DNA from: a virus
IMG/VR virus record: IMGVR_UViG_3300010885_011343
Coordinates: 1 to 64,000 of that record
Length of the DNA stretch: 64,000 nt
Reading direction: 5' to 3' (one strand)
This document shows, one piece after another, positions 10,393-17,569 of the stretch (position 1 is its first letter; every line of letters begins with the position of its first letter). Both the position numbers and the translations under genes were made by a program. The notes beneath the pieces are model-generated. The model was not told the origin of the DNA, did no database searches, and worked only from the letters and a program-made list of their open reading frames with translations.

Positions 10393-10400
10393 TATTTATC
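10393..10400 (-). promoter_or_regulatory. Late promoter motif GATAAATA
   Basis: This reads GATAAATA on the minus strand, 47 bases upstream of the ATG at 10346, in the gap after the gene that ends at 10416. It matches the motif found before other virion genes in the window. It probably drives the 8004-10346 and 6600-7988 pair. Confidence 0.55.
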
Positions 10401-10415
10401 AGTTTCAAATATTGT

Positions 10416-11270
10416 TTACGTAGTAGTATGCCAATCGTTATCATACCAAACGTACATTTTTGAGGTGTTTCGAATAATTATCGATTGCCCTGTGTATCCA
10501 TCAATGGGCAAAGAATCTACTACATTCATATCGTAAATTCCCGTTCTAGTGTCGGTTACGCCTGCAAAATAAGTTAAATTTATATCCACATTTCCATTGA
10601 TACCATCAATGTTGCTAACTCGGGCATATACCCGTTGTTCTGCTGGATCTTCTTGATTGGCAAAAATGCTGTATTGTCTTTGTTGTATTACGCTACCGTC
10701 GTCCAATAATACTGTTCCGTCATCGGTTAAGTGATCCAGCGTAGCCCAAAAAGTATAAGGGTTTGTTTCGTTTTTTTCTTTAGTGGCAAAAACTTCTACT
10801 AGACAGGGCCGACTAACTGTTAGGCCGTACACAATACTGCTGACCCCAATATCCATATCAAATTCTTCTATTCCGCCAGCTGGTAAATCATTGATAAAAT
10901 AATTCCATTTTTTACGTTCGATGCCTACAGAATTCTTAGCCCAGCGGGTACCTTGAACACCATCACTGATAATTACGTCTCCGGACTGTCCAGAGTCTGT
11001 GGGCAGTGTAAATGCATTGGCTACTGTAATGCTATTACCAGTTATGTTGTTATTAGCAATAATGTTACCTTCAACAAACAACGTGGCAATAGTTTCTCCA
11101 ATGTCAACTGCTGGGGCAATGTGTACAGTATATTCGGGACTGCTGGTGTTAATACCAACTCGACGACGGTTAACATCAAAGTAGATTAGATTGCCATCAA
11201 CACTGAGATCCAGACCCTGACGTTCAAGGTCTGCAAATAGCATTGGTCCCGAAATACGTCCGATAGCCAT
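10416..11270 (-). CDS. Tail-fibre-like structural protein
   Basis: This 284-residue protein has a segment at residues 25-55 of the type D-x-x-R-R-R-V-G-I-N-T-S-S-P-x-Y-x-x-H-I. This hallmark is frequent in phage tail fibres and spikes and introduces beta-helical or knob domains. The remainder is beta-rich, and the C-terminus ends with a W-Y-D-N-D-W-H segment. The start lies just after the stop of the 11272-11694 gene (TAAAATG) without a clear Shine-Dalgarno, so coupling is likely. It sits in a five-gene minus-strand run (10416-12604) of small virion proteins. The fibre role is inferred. Confidence 0.55.
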   Translation of the reverse strand: MAIGRISGPMLFADLERQGLDLSVDGNLIYFDVNRRRVGINTSSPEYTVHIAPAVDIGETIATLFVEGNIIANNNITGNSITVANAFTLPTDSGQSGDVIISDGVQGTRWAKNSVGIERKKWNYFINDLPAGGIEEFDMDIGVSSIVYGLTVSRPCLVEVFATKEKNETNPYTFWATLDHLTDDGTVLLDDGSVIQQRQYSIFANQEDPAEQRVYARVSNIDGINGNVDINLTYFAGVTDTRTGIYDMNVVDSLPIDGYTGQSIIIRNTSKMYVWYDNDWHTTT

Positions 11271-11271
11271 T

Positions 11272-11694
11272 TTAGTTTTGTGTTACTGTAGTTCCGTATC
11301 CGTGCAATACGACGATAGGTTGGGCATTTCCGGGGGTGCTGGTAAAGCGAATAGAGTCTCCATTGACTTGAAAAGCTACACCTGGGTTTTGAAATACGTT
11401 GCCAATGAATACTAACAATCGAATCTCGTCACCGGAGTTATACGAAAAACTCATCGGGCCAAAATCTCTGTCTGTACCATTGCCAGTAAAGGTATCTTTG
11501 GTTAGTTGTACTACACCTTCTGCGGCAAACGTTCTCCAGGCACCAAGGCTATAATATTGTATCTTGTTGCTGGTTTCGTTGTATCGAACCAACCCGTCTA
11601 CTGGGTTTGTTGGGCCGGCTGCGCTAGGACTATAAGGCACACGGATAGCATAGCCACCTGCGTGAAGTTCTGTATTTTTAACATAACGTCCCAT
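11272..11694 (-). CDS. Small virion structural protein, 140 aa
   Basis: This is a 140-residue protein. The N-terminal half contains the phrase P-V-D-G-L-V-R-Y-N-E-T-S-N-K-I-Q-Y-Y, a pattern common in phage tail-fibre shaft proteins where a label-like strand describes a repeating beta unit. No catalytic residues are recognised. It lies two bases from the following 11697-12005 gene and one base from the 10416-11270 gene, so all three are likely co-translated. I infer a fibre or decoration subunit; its place in the particle is unknown. Confidence 0.5.
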   Translation of the reverse strand: MGRYVKNTELHAGGYAIRVPYSPSAAGPTNPVDGLVRYNETSNKIQYYSLGAWRTFAAEGVVQLTKDTFTGNGTDRDFGPMSFSYNSGDEIRLLVFIGNVFQNPGVAFQVNGDSIRFTSTPGNAQPIVVLHGYGTTVTQN

Positions 11695-11696
11695 TG

Positions 11697-12005
11697 TTAT
11701 ACACCAATGTTATTTACAGTGGCTACAATTACACTGTCCACCGGAGACCAAGCATATAGACTATCTCCATCGTCTAGGATAATTTTTTCTGTGTCAATGA
11801 CATAGGTGTCACCGGCAGTCAAATTGACATTATAATAAATGACATTGGTAAGACCCGCGGACTCCCCAGATGGCACTGCGTGAAGATGAAACTGTGCTGG
11901 CGCTGTACCGGTGTTACAAAAATATGCAACCACTACATCATTAGTACCAACGCTGGTATAAATGGCAGTTGGGGTAGATGTCAATAATGTGCTTTGAATA
12001 GCCAT
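11697..12005 (-). CDS. Small virion protein, 102 aa
   Basis: This 102-residue protein is made almost entirely of predicted beta strands (LLTSTPTAIYTSV, VVVAYFCNTG, QFHLHAVPSG). It resembles in composition and strand order the partial protein at the left edge (1-221), so the two may be diverged copies of one decoration domain. Both begin with a short hydrophobic strand followed by a T-x-I-x-T-x-x-G loop. It lies between other minus-strand virion genes with almost no spacing. The family is not identified. Confidence 0.5.
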   Translation of the reverse strand: MAIQSTLLTSTPTAIYTSVGTNDVVVAYFCNTGTAPAQFHLHAVPSGESAGLTNVIYYNVNLTAGDTYVIDTEKIILDDGDSLYAWSPVDSVIVATVNNIGV

Positions 12006-12013
12006 AACTTATC

Positions 12014-12604
12014 CTATAATATCAATGAGTATACAAACGCCTTGCGTTTGGTAATTAATTCGTTTCCTTGAACTTTTTCGTTGGCTACAAAAAATCCAGT
12101 GTCACCTTCTTTAGTAGCTTTAGCATAGATTGTACTGTATCCTGCCTTGGGCACAGGGTCGGTGGTAATTTGTGGTAATCGAACAATAGGCCCAATTTCC
12201 ACAGCCTCACCAGGATCTGCGGTGATCATAAAACCGTTAACGATTAAGTTGCCACCTAGTTTGGGATTTTTATCTAGTTCAACAATTGTTCTACTAAATG
12301 CATTCCATAGAGTACCATCTATAGTATATTGCCATTCCGTTGTTGATTCGTGCCAACGAAGTCCTACTTTAGGCAAAGCACCTCTATCAATTTCAATACC
12401 AGCATCTAAGTTAGGGCCGCCTGCTTGCCCTGCTGCCAATGTAATAAAATTATCGTAGATAAAAGTGTCAACAGATTCAACCTTACTGCTGGTGCCAACT
12501 ACAACCAAATTACCGTTTATAGTAACTGTGGTTGCCGTAACATCAACATTACTGCTGAGTGCTGTTAAATTGTAATCACTGTTTATTCGTTTTATGACGG
12601 CCAT
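12014..12604 (-). CDS. Virion/tail-fibre protein, 196 aa
   Basis: This is a 196-residue protein. The region at residues ~20-90 has repeated T-V-T-I-N-G-N-L-V-V-V-G type strands followed by D-x-F-I-x-L-A-A-G-x-x-G-G-P-N-x-D-A-G-I. That layout is typical of T4-like phage fibre proteins that stack as beta-prisms. The start is preceded by AGGAC and, 20 bases upstream of the ATG, by a CATAAATA motif. It is the first gene of the 10416-12604 run. The role in host attachment is inferred from position and fold style. Confidence 0.55.
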   Translation of the reverse strand: MAVIKRINSDYNLTALSSNVDVTATTVTINGNLVVVGTSSKVESVDTFIYDNFITLAAGQAGGPNLDAGIEIDRGALPKVGLRWHESTTEWQYTIDGTLWNAFSRTIVELDKNPKLGGNLIVNGFMITADPGEAVEIGPIVRLPQITTDPVPKAGYSTIYAKATKEGDTGFFVANEKVQGNELITKRKAFVYSLIL

Positions 12605-12623
12605 AGATTGTCCTAAGTTAGTG

Positions 12624-12631
12624 TATTTATG
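12624..12631 (-). promoter_or_regulatory. Late promoter motif CATAAATA
   Basis: CATAAATA on the minus strand, 20 bases upstream of the ATG at 12604 and just downstream (for minus-strand transcription) of the terminator hairpin at 12648-12676. The terminator-then-promoter order suggests that a new transcription unit begins here. Confidence 0.6.
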
Positions 12632-12647
12632 TCAGTTGAATTGATAA

Positions 12648-12676
12648 AAAAATAGCCGCTTAAGGCGGCTATTTTT
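12648..12676 (-). terminator. Intrinsic terminator, 12-bp stem
   Basis: The AAATAGCCGC arm pairs with GCGGCTATTT around a 5-base loop, flanked by A-tract and T-tract. On the minus strand it ends in a run of T and follows the stop of the 12693-13043 gene by 17 bases. The near-symmetric A/T tails would also allow function on the plus strand. Confidence 0.8.
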
Positions 12677-12692
12677 ATACGGCAATACCGGT

Positions 12693-13043
12693 TTAAGCAA
12701 TGTTCCAGTATTCGTATGACTCAATCCATACATAACCTGCAGGGGGTGTAACTTGGTTAACGCTGGCAATCCAGCCAGCTGTTGTACCATTTCTTAGTGT
12801 AACTTTTTTGCTGGTAATTTTAGATACCGTAGTTACATCACCATTGGGCAAATGTGCGTGTAGTGCCATTTCACCAGCAGCAAGGTCGTTGTCGTCTGCA
12901 CCCGTCATTGTGTAGATGTTGCCATCTTCAAGAAGGAACTTTTTAGATCCTTTTTGTTTAACGATTCTAGAACCGCTTAAACCTTCGGCATTGTAGATTG
13001 CTACGATATCTGCTAATTTGTGTTTGTTAATTGGACGTCCCAT
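12693..13043 (-). CDS. Small virion protein, MGRP-type N-terminal module
   Basis: This 116-residue protein starts MGRPINKHKLADI and contains G-S-R-I-V-K-Q-K-G-S-K-K-F-L-L-E-D-G-N. The same opening and G-F-I-V-K-Q-T-G-S-K-R-F segment begins the upstream 356-residue protein, so this is a one-module version of that protein. The stop of the upstream gene and this ATG are one base apart, so the pair is translationally coupled. It is followed by a strong terminator. Paralogous proteins of this look are found among T4-like marine phage virion genes. The function is unknown; I infer a structural component. Confidence 0.55.
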   Translation of the reverse strand: MGRPINKHKLADIVAIYNAEGLSGSRIVKQKGSKKFLLEDGNIYTMTGADDNDLAAGEMALHAHLPNGDVTTVSKITSKKVTLRNGTTAGWIASVNQVTPPAGYVWIESYEYWNIA

Positions 13044-13044
13044 T

Positions 13045-14115
13045 TTAAAAACCTGACCCTTCTGTTGGATTATGTGAAAATTCTAAGTCGTTACCGTTGT
13101 ACTTTGTTCCGTCTGCGGCCTGCAAATAAATTTGGGCTTTACATCCGCCAGTGAATTCACTGAACCAAATACGAATTGGATACCATTGCTGTCCAGCTAG
13201 TGTAACAGAGTTAGCATTTGCAACGCCTGCTATAGTTGCGTTAGCTGGCAAGACTTTATTGGTACTGCCCAATAAACGTGTTGCGTTTGTTGGAGCATTT
13301 AATGCGTCTGTCCCAATCCACATAGCAATGTGATCGTCGCTTTCTGCGTAGAAGTTATAGTTTTGTGCAGTACTACCCGGAGCACGTACATAACCTTTCC
13401 ATTCAATGGAGAAATTATGTTCACCTAGGCCGTCACCATCGGTTTGTTGTCCCCAGCTTACATCTTCATCGGCAATAGATTTGATAAAATCTGCTGTGTC
13501 AAAGAAGCTGTAGTTCCACGATGCCGGAACTGTATTGTTAGCGGCACAGAAATTACCATCATATTTGTTACGTAATAAACCTGGAGTTGCGTTAGTAACA
13601 CTGGCTACGTTGCTCAATGGGTTATATGGAGTGCCTTTGTTTGCAAATGTAATACCTGCAAGTGCAGTGGCAGCAGTTCTATACGTACCAGATCCAGGAA
13701 CCGGATAGTCACCGTTGATATCATCACCTTCTAAGTCGTCACCATCTGTTAGTGTACCATCTTCGCCAGCTTCTTCAATTTGTACTCGAGCATCGCCGGT
13801 GTTATTGCCAAAGGACCAAGGCATAGATTCGCCATTGATTGTAACTTTGTGAGTGGCAATTTTTGTAATTTGACCAACGGTGCTGTTGTCATAGGCCACT
13901 GTAATAGACATTTCGCCTTGGCTTAAATCTGCACTGGCTTTTTCTACTAGGTAGCAAGTTGCGCGGTTGCCGTCTTTATCTTGGCAGATAAAACGCTTGC
14001 TGCCGGTTTGTTTTACAATGAATCCAGGGACACTAGCGTCACCGTTGAAAAATTGTACTTTTAGGTTATCTGCGACATTGACGCCGAAGTACCTTTTATT
14101 AAGGGGTCTTCCCAT
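13045..14115 (-). CDS. Virion protein: MGRP module plus PA14/GLEYA-like domain
   Basis: This is a 356-residue protein. Residues 1-100 are the MGRP module shared with the 116-residue neighbour. An acidic Gly/Asp-rich linker follows (D-G-T-L-T-D-G-D-D-L-E-G-D-D). Residues ~175-350 resemble a PA14/GLEYA-type carbohydrate-binding beta-barrel: F-S-I-E-W-K-G-Y-V, Y-N-F-Y-A-E-S-D-D-H-I-A-M-W-I-G, then W-Y-P-I-R-I-W-F-S-E and A-x-I-Y-L-Q. The S-D-D-H/W-I-G pair matches the usual conserved core of PA14 domains. AGGAGA precedes the ATG at 14115, and a GATAAATA motif lies at 14181-14188. A glycan-binding role on the virion is inferred. Confidence 0.6.
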   Translation of the reverse strand: MGRPLNKRYFGVNVADNLKVQFFNGDASVPGFIVKQTGSKRFICQDKDGNRATCYLVEKASADLSQGEMSITVAYDNSTVGQITKIATHKVTINGESMPWSFGNNTGDARVQIEEAGEDGTLTDGDDLEGDDINGDYPVPGSGTYRTAATALAGITFANKGTPYNPLSNVASVTNATPGLLRNKYDGNFCAANNTVPASWNYSFFDTADFIKSIADEDVSWGQQTDGDGLGEHNFSIEWKGYVRAPGSTAQNYNFYAESDDHIAMWIGTDALNAPTNATRLLGSTNKVLPANATIAGVANANSVTLAGQQWYPIRIWFSEFTGGCKAQIYLQAADGTKYNGNDLEFSHNPTEGSGF

Positions 14116-14180
14116 TTGTTTTCTCCTGTTAGCGTTCTAGGCCTACGCGGTGGGTGCCGCATAAATCATACTGAACAAAA

Positions 14181-14188
14181 TATTTATC
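14181..14188 (-). promoter_or_regulatory. Late promoter motif GATAAATA
   Basis: GATAAATA on the minus strand, 66 bases upstream of the ATG at 14115 in a non-coding gap of about 147 bases. It probably serves the MGRP gene pair. Confidence 0.55.
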
Positions 14189-14249
14189 GTTTTGCCTTAA
14201 TTACATTGCAAAATAACTACTAAAGTTTGATTATTGTGTACATAGCTAA

Positions 14250-14257
14250 AATAAATA
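14250..14257 (+). promoter_or_regulatory. Possible late promoter motif AATAAATA
   Basis: AATAAATA on the plus strand, five bases before the ATG at 14263. If it acts as a T4-type late -10 element, the transcript would begin almost at that ATG. That would favour the next ATG at 14299 as the real start or imply a leaderless message. Confidence 0.35.
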
Positions 14258-14262
14258 CTTGT

Positions 14263-14694
14263 ATGATATATACTACCTCCCAAGACAACGATAGACTAAT
14301 GTACCTTAACAACCCCGTTGAGTTTTATAAATTAGTTGACCAAACAATAAGCTCTTTCATTGAGGATGCTATTTTTACCTTAGATGGAGAGTTCCAACAA
14401 GGATTCATCTATTCACTTGGAGAAATACAGCTATTAATTGACACAAGACAACGAGTATTGTTTAAAGAAATTTCAGGAGAAAATAATCCTACTAGAGTTG
14501 CACGTTTAGAAAAATTAGTCAATGATGCTATTACTATCGTTGACAGTTTGCTGTATGCACGAACCGAAGAAGATCTAAGTTATAAAAAGAGATTTGATTT
14601 TGCATTTAAAACGTACCTAGACCAGTTTAATTCCAATAGCATAGATCCAAACAAACGTACTAATATAGATGAGCTGTTTTTTGGCTTACTATAA
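14263..14694 (+). CDS. Hypothetical protein, 143 aa
   Basis: This is an isolated plus-strand gene between two minus-strand virion blocks. The product from the ATG at 14263 is 143 residues, soluble, mostly alpha-helical and mildly acidic, with no recognised motif. An in-frame GTG at 14227 is possible but has no ribosome site, and an ATG at 14299 is equally plausible. The helical run at residues ~30-110 (S-S-F-I-E-D-A-I-F-T-L and R-L-E-K-L-V-N-D-A-I) suggests a small helical bundle. A bidirectional terminator follows its stop at 14717-14742. I cannot assign a function. Confidence 0.6.
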   Translation: MIYTTSQDNDRLMYLNNPVEFYKLVDQTISSFIEDAIFTLDGEFQQGFIYSLGEIQLLIDTRQRVLFKEISGENNPTRVARLEKLVNDAITIVDSLLYARTEEDLSYKKRFDFAFKTYLDQFNSNSIDPNKRTNIDELFFGLL

Positions 14695-14716
14695 TTCACT
14701 ATAAAATTAAACCAAT

Positions 14717-14742
14717 AAAAAAGCGCCCTAAGGCGCTTTTTT
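14717..14742. terminator. Bidirectional intrinsic terminator
   Basis: The arms AAAAAAGCGCC and GGCGCTTTTTT pair around the loop CTAA. It lies between two convergent genes (stop at 14694 plus strand, stop at 14760 minus strand), so it can end both transcripts. Confidence 0.85.
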
Positions 14743-14759
14743 GTTTTGTTGATTAAAAA

Positions 14760-15140
14760 TCAATCGTAGCTTAAATTACCGCCACGCAATTCAGCGTTCC
14801 AAACGTAGCAATCTTCGTTGGCGGCAGCATTAACTGCATCTTCTAGTAAACCGTTGCGGTTACCATCTCCGGCTGATCTACCAGCAGGAAAAGGTGCAGT
14901 AGTTGCAGAAGCAATAACAGTTACCATTGAACCGCTAGGACGGCCAACTACGTATAGTTCTAAGCAAGTCTGTAGTCCACGGATAACTTGAGCAAAACGA
15001 CTGTCAGAATCTTCGTAGTCAGTTTCAATGTTGTTATCGCAGTCAACTACGAAAACAGCAAGTTCACGTGTTCCAAATGTTGTTGATGGTTGAGCCTTGA
15101 TGTAGTTGGCTGCAACTGGGGTTCCAATTAATGATGGCAT
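14760..15140 (-). CDS. Small virion-associated protein downstream of gp23, 126 aa
   Basis: From the ATG at 15140 the product is 126 residues, beginning MPSLIGTPVAANY. I prefer this start to the in-frame ATG at 15179 for two reasons. AAAGGAA lies five bases before it, and the late-promoter motif at 15183-15190 would place the transcript start inside the longer form. The protein has strands such as ELAVFVVDCD and CLELYVVGRP and a C-terminal N-A-A-A-N-E-D-C-Y-V-W-N. No family is recognised. A position directly after gp23, with its own late promoter and terminator, suggests an abundant virion component. Confidence 0.55.
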   Translation of the reverse strand: MPSLIGTPVAANYIKAQPSTTFGTRELAVFVVDCDNNIETDYEDSDSRFAQVIRGLQTCLELYVVGRPSGSMVTVIASATTAPFPAGRSAGDGNRNGLLEDAVNAAANEDCYVWNAELRGGNLSYD

Positions 15141-15182
15141 AATATTTCCTTTGTATATTACTACTTGTTGAGTAGACAAACA

Positions 15183-15190
15183 TATTTATT
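15183..15190 (-). promoter_or_regulatory. Late promoter motif AATAAATA
   Basis: AATAAATA on the minus strand, 43 bases upstream of the chosen ATG at 15140 and just past the gp23 terminator. The order terminator, promoter, gene indicates an independently transcribed late gene. Confidence 0.55.
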
Positions 15191-15201
15191 GTATATCCAA
15201 T

Positions 15202-15227
15202 AAAAAAGGCTCCGAAGAGCCTTTTTT
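15202..15227 (-). terminator. Terminator after major capsid gene
   Basis: The arms AAAAAAGGCTC and GAGCCTTTTTT pair around the loop CGAA. On the minus strand it follows the gp23 stop at 15255 by about 28 bases and ends in a T run. Confidence 0.85.
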
Positions 15228-15254
15228 TCCTTCCCATCCCTGGGCATTCCGATT

Positions 15255-16433
15255 TTACTGGAATGATAGGTTCTGAACAGCGATCTCAGAAACGTAGTCG
15301 CCTGCGTTGCCTAGAGAAGAAGCTGTGTTGGTCAACTCAATGTAACCATAACGTGTCATAAAACCAACTACTGGTTCAAAAGTAGCTGGGTCAAGAACAA
15401 CGCCAGAGCTCATTAGAGGAATGTAAGGGCAATAGAACGCGGCTGCATCAGCCTCGCTAGAACCTTTGTAACCAACTAATACTGGTGTGCTGTCGTTAGC
15501 ATAGCTATCAACGTAAACACGCATTGCGCTATTCAATGTACCAACATACTTAGTGTTTGTTGGAGCTTCAAATGTACCTTCTGTAGTGCGAGCAAAAGCA
15601 GAAGTTGTAGCAGACTGTAGAACAGTCAATGCGGCTGGAGATACGATAGCCCAGTTACCTGCGCCACGACGTGTGCGTTGAGCGATCAAGTTACTTGCGC
15701 GGTTAACTAGAACAGCTAGAGCAGCGTGTTCGTCACCAACGAAAGTAGCAGTACCAGAAACAGCAGCCTGGTCGTATGTGAACTCAGTAGCTGCCAAGGC
15801 ACGTAAAGAGCCTAGGATTTCTTGGTCGATTTCAACTGTGATTTCTTGTGCTAGAGCAGCCATAATTTCTGCTTCAACATCCAAACCGTGCATTGCTTGT
15901 GCATCTTGCGCGGCTTCAAATGTCCAACGTGCAGACATTTTACGTGTTTTAGCTTCAACAACTTGCTTAACGATCTGAACGTTGATTTTACGTCCTGGTA
16001 CGCCTTCAAGTGCGCTTGTACCAGCGGCGCGGCCAGTGGCAGCATCACCAGAGTAAGCAACAGCAATTTTGAATGGGCTTAGAGCTTCATCACCAGCAGT
16101 TGTGCTTGTGTTGTAGCCAGATCCATCAGCCATTGATTCTGCATAACGAACACGTAGAGTGTGGATCTGTGCAACAGGTCCTGTCATTGGCTGAACACCA
16201 ATGATTTCGTTAGCAATAACGGTAGGCATAACACGGCGAATAACTGGTAGAATAACACGGTTAAGTGTTGCTACGTTGCTAGCTTGTGTTGCGCCAACAC
16301 TGGCATTTTCAGCCAAGTGTCTACGAGTGTTTTCTAAGACAACAGCCATTGAAGTACGGCGGCTACCTTGTAAGCCTTCTAGTAGGGCATCTTTAGTTTC
16401 GCCCCAACGGCTCTCTAATAGTTCTTGTGACAT
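15255..16433 (-). CDS. gp23: Major capsid protein gp23
   Basis: This 392-residue protein matches the T4 gp23 family. The signature is the block V-A-T-L-N-R-V-I-L-P-V-I-R-R-V-M-P-T-V-I-A-N-E-I-I-G-V-Q-P-M-T-G-P (residues ~54-86), followed by the HK97-type capsid fold region and C-terminal P-V-V-G-F-M-T-R-Y-G-Y. The protein forms the hexamers of the head. It is shorter than T4 gp23 (521 aa). A likely prohead-protease site of the L-x-E type is L40-A41-E42, which would release a 42-residue propeptide. AAAGGAAAT precedes the start, and a late-promoter motif lies at 16459-16466. The gene is isolated from the following one by a strong terminator. Neighbours gp22 and gp21 are in the T4 order. Confidence 0.95.
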   Translation of the reverse strand: MSQELLESRWGETKDALLEGLQGSRRTSMAVVLENTRRHLAENASVGATQASNVATLNRVILPVIRRVMPTVIANEIIGVQPMTGPVAQIHTLRVRYAESMADGSGYNTSTTAGDEALSPFKIAVAYSGDAATGRAAGTSALEGVPGRKINVQIVKQVVEAKTRKMSARWTFEAAQDAQAMHGLDVEAEIMAALAQEITVEIDQEILGSLRALAATEFTYDQAAVSGTATFVGDEHAALAVLVNRASNLIAQRTRRGAGNWAIVSPAALTVLQSATTSAFARTTEGTFEAPTNTKYVGTLNSAMRVYVDSYANDSTPVLVGYKGSSEADAAAFYCPYIPLMSSGVVLDPATFEPVVGFMTRYGYIELTNTASSLGNAGDYVSEIAVQNLSFQ

Positions 16434-16458
16434 TTTCTTAATTTCCTTTAAGGTTAAC

Positions 16459-16466
16459 TATTTATT
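16459..16466 (-). promoter_or_regulatory. Late promoter motif AATAAATA before gp23
   Basis: AATAAATA on the minus strand, 26 bases upstream of the gp23 ATG at 16433 and overlapping the stop codon of gp22. This allows extra gp23 transcription independent of the upstream head genes, as known for T4 gene 23. Confidence 0.65.
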
Positions 16467-17556
16467 TTAGCCCTGCTAAACGCTTCAATTCAATGACATT
16501 GGTGTCATCTCGTTGATGTGCAGTAGCGGTCTTATCTCCAGTGACTTCAACGCGGCTTTCGTTAAGGACGGCCTTTTCAGACTTCTTAACTACGCTGTTG
16601 TTTAAGACGGCAGGTAGATACTTTTCAAATGCAGACTGTAGTTTGTCAGACTGCACGTTCTCAAGAAGTTCCATCATTACTGATGCTTTTTCCCGAGCCA
16701 GAGGTTTCAACAGGTCAGCCATTACAGCTTTACGATCTGCGGATTCTCTGATGATCTTTAATTCGCGTTCTTTGTTTTCTACCAACTGTACTTTTTCAGT
16801 AACTAGTTGTTCAGCTGATTCAATGACACGAGTTTGTTCAGTGATTTTAGCTTGTAGTTTACGAATTTCTTTATTCTCGTTCAAATGTGTTAGACCGAAT
16901 TCGCTAGCGAAAGCTTCGAATATACGGCGACCAAACATATTTTCCCGAGCAGATTGAATATCTTCTTTTAATTGACTTAGTTCCGACTTTAGATTTGTGG
17001 CAACTGCTTCTTTGACAAGACGTGAGCTACGTGCAACAAATTGTTGTTGTAGTTCACCAAGTTTTTGCTTGGCATTAGTAACTAGGCGAACCTTGGTTTC
17101 TACGACAGCTTTCTTATCTTGTTCAAACTCTTTGATTTCTTCTGCAAGTGCTTTGATAACAAACTGCTCTAGACGCTGGAAGTTTTCATTCTGTGTCTTA
17201 CGATCAGTGCGTAGCTCTTGCATTTCTTCGGCTAATTTCTTAACCAAGAAACCATTGAAACGACTTGCGCTTTCCATCATATGCGTTCTTACACGCACAC
17301 GATCTTCAACGATAGCCGCTTTCTCACTGGCGAACTCTTCAAGTTCAGCAGTAAGACTTTCAGTTACCATTTTGTCCAAAGCTTCGACCATTACCTTCTT
17401 ATCGTGTTCATAGCGGCCGGCAAACTCTTCGCGCAATTCAGCGCGAACTTGTTCTCGTGCTTCAACTAGCTTAGTTTCCCAAGCTTCGTTAATAGCATCA
17501 CGAGTTGCCTCATTGATGATGCCGCTATCGATTAATGGCTTGATAGCATCAAACAT
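16462..17556 (-). CDS. gp22: Prohead core scaffold protein gp22-like
   Basis: This is a 364-residue, highly charged, almost entirely alpha-helical protein with long heptad-like stretches of Glu, Lys, Arg and Leu from residue ~25 to 285. The C-terminus (~290-350) contains M-x-x-L-L-E-N-V-Q-S-D-K-L-Q-S-A-F-E-K-Y-L-P-A-V-L, similar in style to the end of T4 gp22-type scaffolds. Its place between the protease gp21 and the capsid protein gp23 is the T4 order. In T4, gp22 forms the internal core around which gp23 assembles and is then cut to small peptides by gp21. AGGAGA precedes the ATG. It is longer than T4 gp22 (269 aa). Confidence 0.85.
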   Translation of the reverse strand: MFDAIKPLIDSGIINEATRDAINEAWETKLVEAREQVRAELREEFAGRYEHDKKVMVEALDKMVTESLTAELEEFASEKAAIVEDRVRVRTHMMESASRFNGFLVKKLAEEMQELRTDRKTQNENFQRLEQFVIKALAEEIKEFEQDKKAVVETKVRLVTNAKQKLGELQQQFVARSSRLVKEAVATNLKSELSQLKEDIQSARENMFGRRIFEAFASEFGLTHLNENKEIRKLQAKITEQTRVIESAEQLVTEKVQLVENKERELKIIRESADRKAVMADLLKPLAREKASVMMELLENVQSDKLQSAFEKYLPAVLNNSVVKKSEKAVLNESRVEVTGDKTATAHQRDDTNVIELKRLAGLK

Positions 17557-17569
17557 TGTGGTTTATCTC

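Noticed and set aside
15140-15179. Longer start (MSTQQ) for the 126-residue protein
   Set aside because: No ribosome site, and it is only four bases from the late-promoter motif, so the message would barely include it. The ATG at 15140 has AAAGGAA.
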